The translations under genes and the position numbers were made by a program. From Hyphomicrobiales bacterium (GTDB lineage Bacteria > Pseudomonadota > Alphaproteobacteria > Rhizobiales > Rhizobiaceae): 64,000 nucleotides of DNA. The stretch covers positions 39,999-103,998 of the forward strand of contig UCIV01000012.1 in the NCBI GenBank assembly GCA_900472575.1. Direction: 5' to 3'. A model generated the notes under the pieces. The model had not been told where the DNA came from. It made no database searches and saw only the letters and a program-made list of their open reading frames with translations. Of this stretch, positions 18,668 to 27,646 are shown in pieces (position 1 is the stretch's first letter; the number at the start of each line of letters is the position of its first letter).

Positions 18668-18866
18668 GCAGCCGCCCGCCCGGAACGACGGTTGCGATCT
18701 TGTCCTGCTCGAGAGCATTGAGAACGGCGGTCACCTCGTCTTGAGAGAAGCCTGCCGCTTCCAAGGGCAAACGGAGGTCGAGAAGGTTGATCGACATGTC
18801 CGGAGATGCCTTGAGGACGCGCAGTCGCGCGACAAGAGCGTTTTCGGTTTCTGCAAATCTATCCAT
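18639..18866 (-). CDS. Small hypothetical protein, winged-helix-like size
   Basis: A 75-residue protein with helical segments (ETENALVARLRVLKAS, EAAGFSQDEVTAVLNALEQD) and a short beta-like end GGRLLILKEL. The pattern resembles a small winged-helix domain, but no family is recognised. It is convergent with and slightly overlaps the DUF2945 gene. Confidence 0.5.
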   Translation of the reverse strand: MDRFAETENALVARLRVLKASPDMSINLLDLRLPLEAAGFSQDEVTAVLNALEQDKIATVVPGGRLLILKELPEV

Positions 18867-18976
18867 CTATGTTCCAATGTTTCGCAGTTGATCTCGAATA
18901 CGCCGCTTCATGACATGAGAGGTCGCGACTTGCCAGCAGCTGTAAATTTGCCGGCCGGCTTGGTTTATTCGTGACG

Positions 18977-19474
18977 CTATGATTTCCGGCGCGATAACAG
19001 CACCTGCTCCAGCGATACCGGGCGCAGCCCTTGCGCATCGACGCCAACGTCGAATTGCCTTGGGATTGGTTTCAATCTTCCGTGCGAGTGGCCGTGGAGA
19101 TTTATCGATCCTTTGCCCATTTGGTTCCAGGTCCGGAAGGCGTAGTGACATAGGATGAGATGGTGTCCGGCCTCAAGGAGTTCTGCGTAGTGCTGGACAC
19201 TTGCCCAGCCATATGAGCCGGTCGTCTCCTCCGGATCGTTGTTGCCAATGATTAGATGTTTGCGCCCGTTCAATTTGGCGAGGAGATCGGCGCAGGGGCC
19301 GGCCCTGACCGACATGAAATCTCCAAGATGCCAAATATCGTCATCCTCTCCCACGATATCGTTCCAGTCAGAGATAAGTGCCGCGTCGTGCTCGGCCATG
19401 CTGGAGAACGGGCGTCGGTCGATGCGCAGGACGCGCGGGTCTCCGAAATGCGTGTCGCCAGTGAAGTAGATCAT
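18977..19474 (-). CDS. Calcineurin-like metallophosphoesterase
   Basis: A 165-residue protein. Metal-binding motifs appear in order: GDTHFGD (residues 6-12), WHLGDF, GNNDPEE, a His in LILCHYAFRTW, and GHSHG. This is the full set for a two-metal phosphoesterase. Small soluble members of this size act on phosphodiesters or diadenosine-type nucleotides; the substrate is unknown here. Seven bases separate it from the upstream DUF2177 gene, so they form an operon. Confidence 0.9.
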   Translation of the reverse strand: MIYFTGDTHFGDPRVLRIDRRPFSSMAEHDAALISDWNDIVGEDDDIWHLGDFMSVRAGPCADLLAKLNGRKHLIIGNNDPEETTGSYGWASVQHYAELLEAGHHLILCHYAFRTWNQMGKGSINLHGHSHGRLKPIPRQFDVGVDAQGLRPVSLEQVLLSRRKS

Positions 19475-19480
19475 AAAGGT

Positions 19481-19882
19481 CTAGCCGAAGGCTCGAGCCG
19501 CTGCATATCCGCAGGCGCTTGCCGCAGCCGTTAAGACCGTGCCCCAAGCAAGATCGACAAGGGTCAGTGTGATGGGCCACCCTTTGAGCGTCGACAAGTT
19601 CGTCATATCATAGGTGCCGTAGGCGGCGAGACCTAAAACCGCGCCGTAGCCGACTGCCGTCCAGATCGAACCGGAATCCAAGGCAGGTCTGACAGCGAGC
19701 ATGACAATCGCCGCGGCAAAGAAGAGATAAAAGACCGCGGCGACTGCAAAATTCGGAGATGGAAGCATCATGTCGCCGAGCTGATTTCGGTAGAAGTTTT
19801 TGGCGACAAGCCCGAGCCAGATGGCATCGATAAGCAGGAATGAGATGAGCGTGCCGGCGTAGGCTATGCCGAAAATCTTCAT
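19481..19882 (-). CDS. DUF2177 family membrane protein
   Basis: A 133-residue protein with four predicted membrane segments (about 5-25, 45-65, 75-95, 110-130). YAGTLISFLLIDAIWLG and TYDMTNLSTLKGWP are typical of DUF2177, a small inner-membrane family of unknown function. It precedes the phosphoesterase. The 200 bases upstream hold an imperfect EcfG-like match (GGAAC at 19945-19941, then TGTT after 17 bases). Confidence 0.85.
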   Translation of the reverse strand: MKIFGIAYAGTLISFLLIDAIWLGLVAKNFYRNQLGDMMLPSPNFAVAAVFYLFFAAAIVMLAVRPALDSGSIWTAVGYGAVLGLAAYGTYDMTNLSTLKGWPITLTLVDLAWGTVLTAAASACGYAAARAFG

Positions 19883-20083
19883 GGAGCGGGCGTCCTAAGC
19901 TGGATCTCTTTAGATCAGGAACATCGAAGTGTTGGAACTTGTTCCGATAGAGCGGATCAACGTCGAGGAGTCCTTTGATGAGCCCCAGTAGCTTGGAACA
20001 GTCTAGATGCGCTCGACCTGGTCCGGGCCAATTGAAGTATACGGTAAAGTATTGGGCCATACGGCCCAATCCTCTCTTGCCGG

Positions 20084-20341
20084 CTAATGTCGGCGGAGGT
20101 CGAACTGCTTGCGGGCCTCGCTGGCCGCCGCTTCGAAGGCGATACGCGCCTCATCGACAGTCCTGTGACCCGCAATCGCGCCGCGGCAAGCACTGCGGGC
20201 GCGGACGAAATCAAGCCCTTGCTGAGCCGGCCAGTTCTCCGTCATGTGCGCGAGTGCCTCGAAAGGACCGCTGACCTTCAGCGAGCCCGACGGGGAGGTG
20301 AGCTCGACAGGTTCATTCCATCGTGCGTTTGGACCAGACAT
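20084..20341 (-). CDS. DUF982 domain protein
   Basis: An 85-residue protein matching DUF982: W-x-x-PVEL near the start, VSGPFEALAHMTENWP, a small-residue segment ending in C-x-x-A-x-x-G, and VDEARIAFEAAASEA at the end. DUF982 proteins are short, soluble and largely confined to Rhizobiales; function unknown. A perfect EcfG-type promoter lies 32 bases before its ATG. Confidence 0.88.
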   Translation of the reverse strand: MSGPNARWNEPVELTSPSGSLKVSGPFEALAHMTENWPAQQGLDFVRARSACRGAIAGHRTVDEARIAFEAAASEARKQFDLRRH

Positions 20342-20372
20342 GTGTTGAACTCCCTATAGATTCGCCGCAACA

Positions 20373-20397
20373 AACGTCGCAATACCGGGTAAGTTCC
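20373..20397 (-). promoter_or_regulatory. EcfG-type promoter of the DUF982 gene
   Basis: On the minus strand: GGAAC (20397-20393), 16 bases, CGTT (20376-20373). An exact consensus match with the -10 ending 32 bases before ATG 20341. Confidence 0.78.
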
Positions 20398-20630
20398 CGT
20401 CACCGCGCGAATATTAGGCAAATGATATAAAAGCGAGCAATTATGCCACGACCGCATGGCATGACTACTTGGATGCTCAGCGGTCGCTTTAACAAGCAAG
20501 CAAGCGGTTTGAGCAGCGCGGAAAGAAGGTCGCCTGATTCTTTGAACCAGGGCCGCCAAAAAGATTAAAGCGATGCTGCCAACTTACCAGGCGGAAAGGG
20601 AGAAGGCCATCTGCCGCCTCCGCTATATCG

Positions 20631-21524
20631 TCAGGCGATCCCAGCTCCACCGGTAACGCCGTAAACTTCGCCAGTGATGTAGCTAGCTTCCTGGCTGGCA
20701 AGCAGAACATAGATCGGAGCGATCTCGACAGGCTGGCCTGGCCGTCCGAACTTGCTCTGTTCGGTGAACGTCGTGACCTTCTCTTGTGGCTGGCCACCGG
20801 AAGATTGAAGCACGGTCCAGAACGGGCCGGGGGCGACGACGTTCGCACGGATGCCCTTTTCGATCAGTTGCGCCGCGAGCGCCTTCGTATAAGCGACGAT
20901 CCCAGCCTTCGTTGTCGCGTAATCGAGAAGGATGGCCAACGGATCGTAGGCCTGCACGGAGGCCGTGGTGATCACGGAGGCGCCGGCGGGCAGATGCGGG
21001 ACTGCAGTCTGTATCGTCCAATGCAACGCGTAAAGGTTTGTCTTAAGGGTTTTGTCAAAATCCTCGGACGTGACCTTGGACACGTCTTCGCGGAACTGCT
21101 GACGTCCGGCGTTGATGACGAGGATGTCCAGGCCACCCAGCGCGGATACGGCTTCTTCGACCAGTTTCCTGCACCAGTTCTCATCCTTGATATCGCCTGG
21201 CAACGCCACCGCCTGTCGTCCCTCGGCCTTGATAGATTCGATGACCTCTTGAGCGTCGGCCTCCTCGCTCTCGAGATATGAGATCGCGACATCGGCACCT
21301 TCGCGGGCATACGCGATTGCCGCTGCTCTGCCGATCCCGCTGTCGCCGCCGGTGATCAGCGCCTTCCTGCCAGCGAGCTTTCCGGAGCCTTCGTAACTCG
21401 TCTCGCCATGGTCCGCTTTTGGATCCATCTCGCCTGCGATGCCGGGAACCGGCTGGGGCTGTTCCGGGAAGGGGGGCTTTGGGTACTGGTTGCGGGGATC
21501 CTGCATGGTTAGGCGATCGGTCAT
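20631..21524 (-). CDS. SDR family oxidoreductase, YghA/GSP39-like paralogue
   Basis: A 297-residue protein; ATG 21524 has AAGGAG upstream, so the frame back to 21782 is not used. It has the same plan as the gene at 9719: proline-rich N-terminus (QYPKPPFPEQPQPVPG), TGGDSGIGRAAA, the NAGRQQF turn, Ser in TTASVQ, YATTK with catalytic Tyr and Lys, and an end VTGGAGIA. A perfect EcfG promoter lies upstream, making it a likely general-stress gene. Substrate unknown. Confidence 0.92.
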   Translation of the reverse strand: MTDRLTMQDPRNQYPKPPFPEQPQPVPGIAGEMDPKADHGETSYEGSGKLAGRKALITGGDSGIGRAAAIAYAREGADVAISYLESEEADAQEVIESIKAEGRQAVALPGDIKDENWCRKLVEEAVSALGGLDILVINAGRQQFREDVSKVTSEDFDKTLKTNLYALHWTIQTAVPHLPAGASVITTASVQAYDPLAILLDYATTKAGIVAYTKALAAQLIEKGIRANVVAPGPFWTVLQSSGGQPQEKVTTFTEQSKFGRPGQPVEIAPIYVLLASQEASYITGEVYGVTGGAGIA

Positions 21525-21587
21525 TGGGCTCCTTCTGCTGCCGTTTCCCAATTTCGCCGTGCGCGGTGGAAACGGTTCAGGTTGCCC

Positions 21588-21612
21588 AACGAGCGACAGG
21601 GATGCTCGTTCC
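21588..21612 (-). promoter_or_regulatory. EcfG-type promoter of the second SDR gene
   Basis: On the minus strand: GGAAC (21612-21608), 16 bases, CGTT (21591-21588). Exact consensus, 63 bases before ATG 21524. Confidence 0.78.
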
Positions 21613-21888
21613 ATTTCTCTGGCCCGCCGTGGCCCATCCGCGCCCGGGCTTATAGGGTTAGGTCGCAGCGACTGCGACGGCTCCCACCGGCTCCCAGACT
21701 CTGCCGTCGCCGGATTTGGAACTAAGGACCTGTTGGCACCGACGCGTCGGCCCCGAGAGGACATAAATCTGCATTCTTGCAAATTCCGGGCTCTTGACCG
21801 CTAGAAGCGGACATATTTCTGTTCATTTTATGTTCCAACGATCTCTCTCTCGAGGCGTAATGCGGCCGGCTAGGCAACGGAACGACGA

Positions 21889-22539
21889 ATGATCGATCAG
21901 TCGACGATAAAATTTCTATCGCAAGCTTCCAGCGATCATGATGCTGGTTGGCTGACCGACAACAAAGCGTGCATTGAGTACGCGCGGCGCAGCTTGATGG
22001 AGTTCACATCGGAACTGATTGCGAGCGCCGGATCGATAGATCCTCGTATCGCCGAAGCTAACCCCGAACCACGAAAATGTTTGGCGAGAGTGCCGATTGC
22101 GAAGGGCGTGGGATCGATCGCTTTGCGCGTGTCACTATCGAGAAATGCTGCTGCAACTTACTTTATGCAGATTTCGCCCTCGCGTTCCTATAGCGGAGGG
22201 GGAGCATTGCTTCCGCCCCCTCGTCTTGCGCGCATTTTGCGGCAGACGATCGCGAGCCATACCGGCAAATGGCGAGCGATCGTTGAAGGTCCGCTCTTTC
22301 AAAAATACTTTCCGAATGGTCTGACGGGCGGGCATGACGCCGGTGGCAAGGGTTACGTGAAAAACCATGATGCGCTTGATTTCTTTAATCTCAAGAACTT
22401 TGGCGCATGTCGCAACATCCCAGACGAGATGTTGATGTCTCCCAGTCTCCTAGCGGAAACCGTAAAATCCTTTGCAGCCGCCCGTGCCTTGGTCGACTAT
22501 ATCAATCGGGCGACGACGCGCCTTCCGGAGGCTGGCTAA
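21889..22539 (+). CDS. DUF2461-like protein with divergent middle
   Basis: A 216-residue frame. The C-terminal half (SYSGGGALLPPPRLARILRQ, WRAIVEGPLFQKYFP, then KNHDALDFFNLKNFGACRNI) follows the DUF2461 pattern. The N-terminal FLSQASSDHDAGWLTDNKAC also fits. The expected conserved middle, around residues 62-95 where the family has an FRDxRFSxDKxPYK-type block, is not recognisable in any frame. The gene may therefore be decayed or unusually divergent. DUF2461 function is unknown. It is convergent with the DUF3253 gene. Confidence 0.6.
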   Translation: MIDQSTIKFLSQASSDHDAGWLTDNKACIEYARRSLMEFTSELIASAGSIDPRIAEANPEPRKCLARVPIAKGVGSIALRVSLSRNAAATYFMQISPSRSYSGGGALLPPPRLARILRQTIASHTGKWRAIVEGPLFQKYFPNGLTGGHDAGGKGYVKNHDALDFFNLKNFGACRNIPDEMLMSPSLLAETVKSFAAARALVDYINRATTRLPEAG

Positions 22540-22588
22540 CCAACCGCTTCTATACGCATGCTTATCGATCTGAAGCTTTGATCATTGG

Positions 22589-22861
22589 CTATCTGTTCGC
22601 CACATCACCCATCAATTCTTCTGATCGCGAGCGCTTATTCGGTAAGGACCCGCTCGCTCCTTCATATTTCCATGAGAGAGTTACTTCGCCGCGTGCAAGC
22701 AATTCATCTACCGCTTCATGGACGGTTGGCATGAATTTATGCCATTCGAGCGGGACGTTGTGATTTTTCGCAAGCCTGCGCGCTACTTCGCTCGGACACG
22801 TTGTGCCAGCAGGTCGATTTGCAACGATAGCTAAAATTGTAGAGTCAGTTTGATCGATCAT
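22589..22861 (-). CDS. DUF3253 domain protein
   Basis: A 90-residue protein. TDSTILAIVANRPAGTTCPS, then EVARRLA, followed by a helix with EWHKFMPTVHEAVDELLARG and a short beta hairpin, matches DUF3253, a small winged-helix-like family of unknown function. Its start codon lies at the exact point where the truncated LysR frame begins on the other strand, suggesting a rearrangement joint here. Confidence 0.82.
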   Translation of the reverse strand: MIDQTDSTILAIVANRPAGTTCPSEVARRLAKNHNVPLEWHKFMPTVHEAVDELLARGEVTLSWKYEGASGSLPNKRSRSEELMGDVANR

Positions 22862-23684
22862 TGGTTCGATCGCTGCGGCTGCGCGACGCCAGAACCTGAC
22901 ACCGGCTGCGGTCAGCCAAAGGGTGCAGACGCTTGAAACGTTACTCGGCAGTGCGTTGCTTGCCCGCGGTGCTCATTCGGCAAGGCCGACCGAGACCTGT
23001 CTGGCGCTGATGCCGCGAATGCGCCATCTGATCGCCGAAGCGAAGGTGCTTATCGCCGAAGCGGCGGGTGGTGAATTAAGTGGCGAACTTGCCATCGGCG
23101 CGATCTCGACGGCCCTGACGGGAATGATGCCGGCGGTGCTCAAAAAGTTTGCGGGCACGGCACCGGATCTGCGGCTAAAGATCAGTCCCGGTACGTCGGA
23201 CATGCTTTACGAAGCGGTGCTGTCCAGTGAACTTGACGCCGCGATTTTGGTGAAGCCGCCATTCGCGATCCCGAAGTCGTTGCGCATACATGCGTTGCGC
23301 CGGGAACGCCTCATGCTTCTGTCCAAACATGCCGTCGATCCGAAGGCAATAGGAATGACACTCATGGGCGAGCCCTATCTCCGTTACGATCCCGGTTCAT
23401 GGGGAGGCCGGATGGCGGCTCTGTTCATCGAAGAACGCAATCTTCAGCCGGACATCTTCTGCGACCTCGACGGACTGGAGGCAATCGCCATTCTTGTAGC
23501 AAACGGTATCGGCAACTCCCTGGTGCCGGCATGGGCCGGCTTCCAGCCGCAGGGGCTTTTCGTCACCGAAGTCGATGACGATGGGCGCTACGACCGCGAG
23601 ATCGTCCTGCTTCGGTCGTCGCAGCCGCGGCGGCCGAAAGCGCTTGATATTTTTCACAGGACGCTGGTCGAAACGATAGATTGA
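22860..23684 (+). pseudogene. LysR-type regulator lacking its 5' end
   Basis: The frame reads GSIAAAARRQNLTPAAVSQR, the second half of a LysR helix-turn-helix, then a normal linker and a substrate-binding domain (GELAIGAISTALTGMMP through to the C-terminus). About 20 N-terminal residues, including the start and first helix, are missing: a TGA at 22851 closes the frame and no ATG, GTG or TTG precedes the helix. Translation from GTG 22923 would give a protein with no complete DNA-binding domain. It is probably a pseudogene made when the DUF3253 side was joined here. Confidence 0.7.
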
Positions 23685-23693
23685 CCAGTTTGG

Positions 23694-24476
23694 TCAGCGC
23701 GCCATCCAGCCGCCGTCGACCATGAGATTGTGGCCGGTCAGATAGGTCGCCTCATCGCTGGCGAGAAACAGTGCGGCGCGGGCGACGTCGATCGGCTTGC
23801 CGAGGCGGGGCAGCGGCGTGCGGCTTTCGGAATAGGCTAGCATATCGGGATCGACGGCGCGGCCACCCTTGCCGGTGAGGATCTTGCCGGGTGCGACTGC
23901 ATTGCAGATGATGCTTTCATGGCCGTAGTCGGAGGCCACCTGCTTGGTCATGTAGACCATGCCCGCCTTGCTGACACCGTAGGCGAAATCGCCGGGTGCG
24001 GCGATCATGCCGTGCTGCGAGGTGATGTTGACGATACGGCCCCGCGCCTCGCCGATGATCTCCTGGGTCACCATCTGGCGTACGGCGGCGCGAAGGCAGA
24101 GATAGGCGCCCTTGAGGTTCACATCGGTGACGCGTTCCCACTCCGCCTCGTCGGTATCGACGAGCGAGGAGCCGCCGCGAATGACGGCATTGTTGACGAG
24201 GATATCGACGCGGCCATAACGACCGGCGACATCGTCGAACAGAAATTGGACGTCCGAGCCCTTGGAAATGTCCGTTTTGACGAAGATCGCCTTGTCGGTG
24301 ACTTTGTTCAGCTCTTCCAGCACCGGTGTGCCGCCTTCGACGACGTCGGTCGTTACATCGGCTGCGATGACAGTTGCGCCTTCCTGTGCAAACAGTAGTG
24401 ATATCGCACGCCCGATGCCCGAGGATGCGCCCGTGACGATCGCGGTTTTGCCGGTCAATCTCCCAGTCAATCTCAT
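23694..24476 (-). CDS. SDR family oxidoreductase
   Basis: A 260-residue classical SDR. TGASSGIGRA, the NNAVIRGG turn, the catalytic Ser in NITSQHG, YGVSK with Tyr and Lys, and the C-terminal HNLMVDGGWM are all present. ATG 24476 has AGGA eight bases upstream; ATG 24482 would add two residues. It is the last gene of the eight-gene operon that starts with the AllA-like gene, so it probably oxidises an intermediate derived from the imported compound. Confidence 0.88.
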   Translation of the reverse strand: MRLTGRLTGKTAIVTGASSGIGRAISLLFAQEGATVIAADVTTDVVEGGTPVLEELNKVTDKAIFVKTDISKGSDVQFLFDDVAGRYGRVDILVNNAVIRGGSSLVDTDEAEWERVTDVNLKGAYLCLRAAVRQMVTQEIIGEARGRIVNITSQHGMIAAPGDFAYGVSKAGMVYMTKQVASDYGHESIICNAVAPGKILTGKGGRAVDPDMLAYSESRTPLPRLGKPIDVARAALFLASDEATYLTGHNLMVDGGWMAR

Positions 24477-24486
24477 TGTCATGATC

Positions 24487-25242
24487 CTAGTGCCTGATGA
24501 CCTGCTGCAGGAAGGTCTTCGTCCGCTCGTGCTGCGGAGAGGAGAAAAATTGTTCCGGCGTGTTGCGCTCGACGATCGTACCGCGATCCATGAAGATGAC
24601 CTGGCCGGCGACCGATCGGGCAAAGCCCATTTCGTGTGTGACGCAAACCATGGTCATGCCTTCGCGAGCAAGCTCCACCATCACGTCAAGCACTTCCTTG
24701 ATCATTTCCGGGTCAAGCGCCGAGGTCGGCTCGTCGAACAGCATGATCTGCGGCTCCATGCAGAGCGCTCGGGCGATGGCGACGCGCTGCTGCTGGCCGC
24801 CGGAAATCTGGGACGGCATCTTGTGTGCATGATCGGCGATGCGAACGCGCTCCAGGTAATGGCGAGCAAGCGCTTCCGCCTCGGAGCGCGTCTTGCCGCG
24901 GTTCTTCATCGGCGCGATCATCAGGTTCTGCAGGACCGTCAGATGCGGGAAGAGGTTGAAGTGCTGGAACACCATGCCGACTTCTTGGCGCACCTTGTCC
25001 AGATTGCGGGCGCTTGCGCCGATCGAAATCCCATCGACGGTGATCGAGCCGGTGTCAAAGGTCTCAAGCCCGTTGATGCAGCGGATGAGCGTCGACTTTC
25101 CGGAACCGGACGGACCGCAGATGACGATACGTTCGCCGCGCGCGACATCGAGATCGATGCCGTCCAGCGCCTTGAAGTTCGAATAGGATTTGGTGACGGC
25201 GCGCATCTCGATCACGGTGCGGCCGAGGTTGACGGTATTCAT
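24487..25242 (-). CDS. Polar amino-acid-type ABC transporter ATP-binding protein
   Basis: A 251-residue GlnQ-type ATPase. Walker [15 protein letters not shown]-loop [13 protein letters not shown], signature [14 protein letters not shown], Walker [13 protein letters not shown] and the H-loop His in CVTHEMGFA are all intact. It overlaps the epimerase-like gene stop by four bases. It energises import through the two permeases encoded upstream in this operon. Confidence 0.95.
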   Translation of the reverse strand: MNTVNLGRTVIEMRAVTKSYSNFKALDGIDLDVARGERIVICGPSGSGKSTLIRCINGLETFDTGSITVDGISIGASARNLDKVRQEVGMVFQHFNLFPHLTVLQNLMIAPMKNRGKTRSEAEALARHYLERVRIADHAHKMPSQISGGQQQRVAIARALCMEPQIMLFDEPTSALDPEMIKEVLDVMVELAREGMTMVCVTHEMGFARSVAGQVIFMDRGTIVERNTPEQFFSSPQHERTKTFLQQVIRH

Positions 25243-26234
25243 GCGCTGATCCTCTTCGGAAGCGGGTCAAAACGGGTAAGCCATTCGGCATGGTCGATGG
25301 CGGCGGTCTCGCCGCGATAATGGATGTGATAACCGGTGTCGGACGAGAGCCGCTCGATAGAGAGCGGCGCGCGATCCTGAGCCATCGTCACGGTGACGCT
25401 GGCCGCTTCGTGCGCGGCAGCAAGTGCCGCGCCATTCCCGCAGACGAGCGTCGAGAAGGCGTTTGCCCAATCGAGGACCGTTTCGCACGCACCTGCACCG
25501 ATATTGTAGGTGGTGTGCTTCAAGCCACTGCCGGTGAGAAGTCCGGCGAGACCGGCCGCTGCGTCGCGGCTGTAGAGCCAGTCGCCAGCCAGCGGGCGAG
25601 CCAGCGTCGCGACAGAACCCTTGCGCCATTGCGACAGGATCTGCGCATGCGGGCTCAGCAGCGGACGAACGCCGGTGTGATATTCCCACGGGCCGAAAAG
25701 CGGGCCTATGCGCGCGATCCTCAGGTCGAAGCCGTAAAGCGATGCAAGGCGCAGCGCCGTGTCTTCCGCTGCGACCTTGGTGATGCCGTATAGGCTTGCC
25801 GGATTGGGGGAAAAGCTGCCCTCGGCTATCGGGCCGTCCTCGACATCAACATGACCATAGACGGCAACGCTGCTCGTCGCGACGATACGGGTCAGCTCCG
25901 GTGCGTGACGCAGCATCTTCAGGAGCGTCGCGGTGCCGCCGACATTGACGGTTATGATCCGCGCCGCCATTTCCCGCTCGGCTTCCAGGTTGGGCGTCAT
26001 GGCGGCCAGATGCAGGACCGCCTGCGGCCTTGACTTTGCAATCGCCGCTCCGACATCCGCTTCGCAGCAGATATCGCCCAGTATGACGGCTACGCCGGCA
26101 AGTTCTTCCGCGTGCACGAAGGCATCCGGCATTCCGGCCGTGGCGAAGAGCGTCACGTCATGGCCGGCCTTGAGAAGTGCTTCAGCCGTTGCAAGACCGA
26201 CAAAGCCGGTGCCGCCTGTAATCAGAATGCGCAC
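25239..26234 (-). CDS. NAD-dependent epimerase/dehydratase family protein
   Basis: A 331-residue extended SDR. The N-terminal [19 protein letters not shown] is the NAD-binding motif; the catalytic Ser is in [10 protein letters not shown] and the Tyr-Lys pair in YGITKVAAE. Substrate unknown: relatives include uronate dehydrogenases and nucleotide-sugar epimerases. Four-base spacing or overlap with both neighbouring genes fixes it in the transporter operon, an unusual place for a sugar epimerase. Confidence 0.87.
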   Translation of the reverse strand: MRILITGGTGFVGLATAEALLKAGHDVTLFATAGMPDAFVHAEELAGVAVILGDICCEADVGAAIAKSRPQAVLHLAAMTPNLEAEREMAARIITVNVGGTATLLKMLRHAPELTRIVATSSVAVYGHVDVEDGPIAEGSFSPNPASLYGITKVAAEDTALRLASLYGFDLRIARIGPLFGPWEYHTGVRPLLSPHAQILSQWRKGSVATLARPLAGDWLYSRDAAAGLAGLLTGSGLKHTTYNIGAGACETVLDWANAFSTLVCGNGAALAAAHEAASVTVTMAQDRAPLSIERLSSDTGYHIHYRGETAAIDHAEWLTRFDPLPKRISA

Positions 26235-26238
26235 GCGG

Positions 26239-26913
26239 TCACGCCTTTCCGATGATGGCTTTGCGCTCCAAGCGCGAAACCCAATGGGAAAAGGGCCAGA
26301 GCATGATGAAGAAGATGACGGCGGCTGCGGTCAACGGCGTCGGATTGTAGGTCTGTTCCTGGGCAACGCGTGCTGAACGCAGCAGTTCCGGAAGGGCGAC
26401 AAGCGAAGCGATCGACGTTGTCTTGACCAGTTCGAGCGAGTTGCTGGCGAGGGGCGCTACGACTTTGCGGACCGCCTGCGGCAGGATGATGTAGATCATG
26501 CCGCGGAACTTATGAAAGCCCAGTGCCGCCGCCGCTTCATGCTGACCCTTTGGGATCGACTCCAGGCCGGCGCGAAAGATTTCGCTGAAATAGCCGGTGT
26601 TGTTGATGACAAGCGCGACGACCACGGCGGTGAAGCTGCCGAGCGTTAGGCCGAAAAACGGCAGGCTATAATAGATCAGCACCAGAAGCACGAGGACCGG
26701 GAAAGCGCGCAGCAGGTCGATTAAGATAACCATCAGCTTGCGAACCCGCGCACCGGCGAAACTGTAGGTGACGGCGACGGTCAGGCCGGAGAGCAGCGAC
26801 AGGGGCAGAGCGACGATCGCCAACAGCAATGTAAGCTGCAGGCCCTGCAGCAGCAGCGGATAGACGAGTTTCAGGGAGTCGATATTGGCAAAATTGAGTA
26901 GAAGAAGTTCCAT
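26239..26913 (-). CDS. Amino-acid-type ABC transporter permease
   Basis: A 224-residue inner-membrane protein of the HisM/GlnP type: several membrane segments (LLQGLQLTLLLAIVALPLSL near the start) and the ATPase-docking EAA loop ESIPKGQHEAAAALGFHKF. It pairs with the next permease as a heterodimer. The stop is four bases before the epimerase start. Confidence 0.94.
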   Translation of the reverse strand: MELLLLNFANIDSLKLVYPLLLQGLQLTLLLAIVALPLSLLSGLTVAVTYSFAGARVRKLMVILIDLLRAFPVLVLLVLIYYSLPFFGLTLGSFTAVVVALVINNTGYFSEIFRAGLESIPKGQHEAAAALGFHKFRGMIYIILPQAVRKVVAPLASNSLELVKTTSIASLVALPELLRSARVAQEQTYNPTPLTAAAVIFFIMLWPFSHWVSRLERKAIIGKA

Positions 26914-26925
26914 GTCCGTTTCTCC

Positions 26926-27591
26926 TCAATGCGAAAATCGACGTTCCACATAGCGGCTGAAGGCCACCAGCGGGATGAAGAACAGAAGATAGAAAAAGGC
27001 GGCGAGCGTCAGCGGCGAGGGATTGGCCTTGATCGACATGATGCTCTGGGCGCTGCCGAGGGTTTCCTGCATCGAGACGGCGACGCCGAGTGCGGTGCCC
27101 TTGGTAATCGCTATCGACCGGTTGGTCACGAGCGGCAGCGCAAGCCGGACGGCCTGCGGCAGGATGATGAAAGCAAGTGTGCGCCAGGGCTTGAAGGCGA
27201 GCGCTGTCGCGGCCTCCCACTGTCCTTTCGGTACGGCAACGATCGACGCCCAGAATATTTCCGCAGCGAAGGCTGACAGCACGGCGGAAAGGCCGAAGAC
27301 TGTTGCCAGGAAGGGAGACAGCGTGATGCCGAGATAGGGCAGGCCGAAATAGACGAATATGAGCACGACCAGCTGCGGCAGGGTCCGGAAGATCTCGATA
27401 AAGGTGGTGATCACCCCATCGATCACACGGTTGCGCAAACAGCGAAGCACTGCCAGTGCAAGACCGGTCAGAAGACCGATGACGATGACGGCCAGCGACG
27501 CCTGGACCGTGACCCAGAAACCCGCCAGCACTTCGGGAAACGCCTCTTTGAGGATTTCCCAATTGAGATAGTTGTCGATAATTTTCTGCAT
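26926..27591 (-). CDS. Amino-acid-type ABC transporter permease
   Basis: A 221-residue permease; ATG 27591 has GGGAG upstream, so the ten-residue extension to 27621 is not used. The EAA loop is VAVPKGQWEAATALAFKPW, and four to five membrane segments are visible. It is the second subunit of the transporter, 12 bases upstream of the other permease. Confidence 0.94.
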   Translation of the reverse strand: MQKIIDNYLNWEILKEAFPEVLAGFWVTVQASLAVIVIGLLTGLALAVLRCLRNRVIDGVITTFIEIFRTLPQLVVLIFVYFGLPYLGITLSPFLATVFGLSAVLSAFAAEIFWASIVAVPKGQWEAATALAFKPWRTLAFIILPQAVRLALPLVTNRSIAITKGTALGVAVSMQETLGSAQSIMSIKANPSPLTLAAFFYLLFFIPLVAFSRYVERRFSH

Positions 27592-27646
27592 CGCGCGCTC
27601 CCGAAAGAGGCCGCCGATCATTGATCAGCGGCTTCGGTTTCCGGAC

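Noticed and set aside
24262..25320. 352-codon plus-strand frame over the ABC ATPase gene
   Set aside because: Lies antisense to an intact GlnQ-type gene with all ATPase motifs; its own sequence shows no domain.
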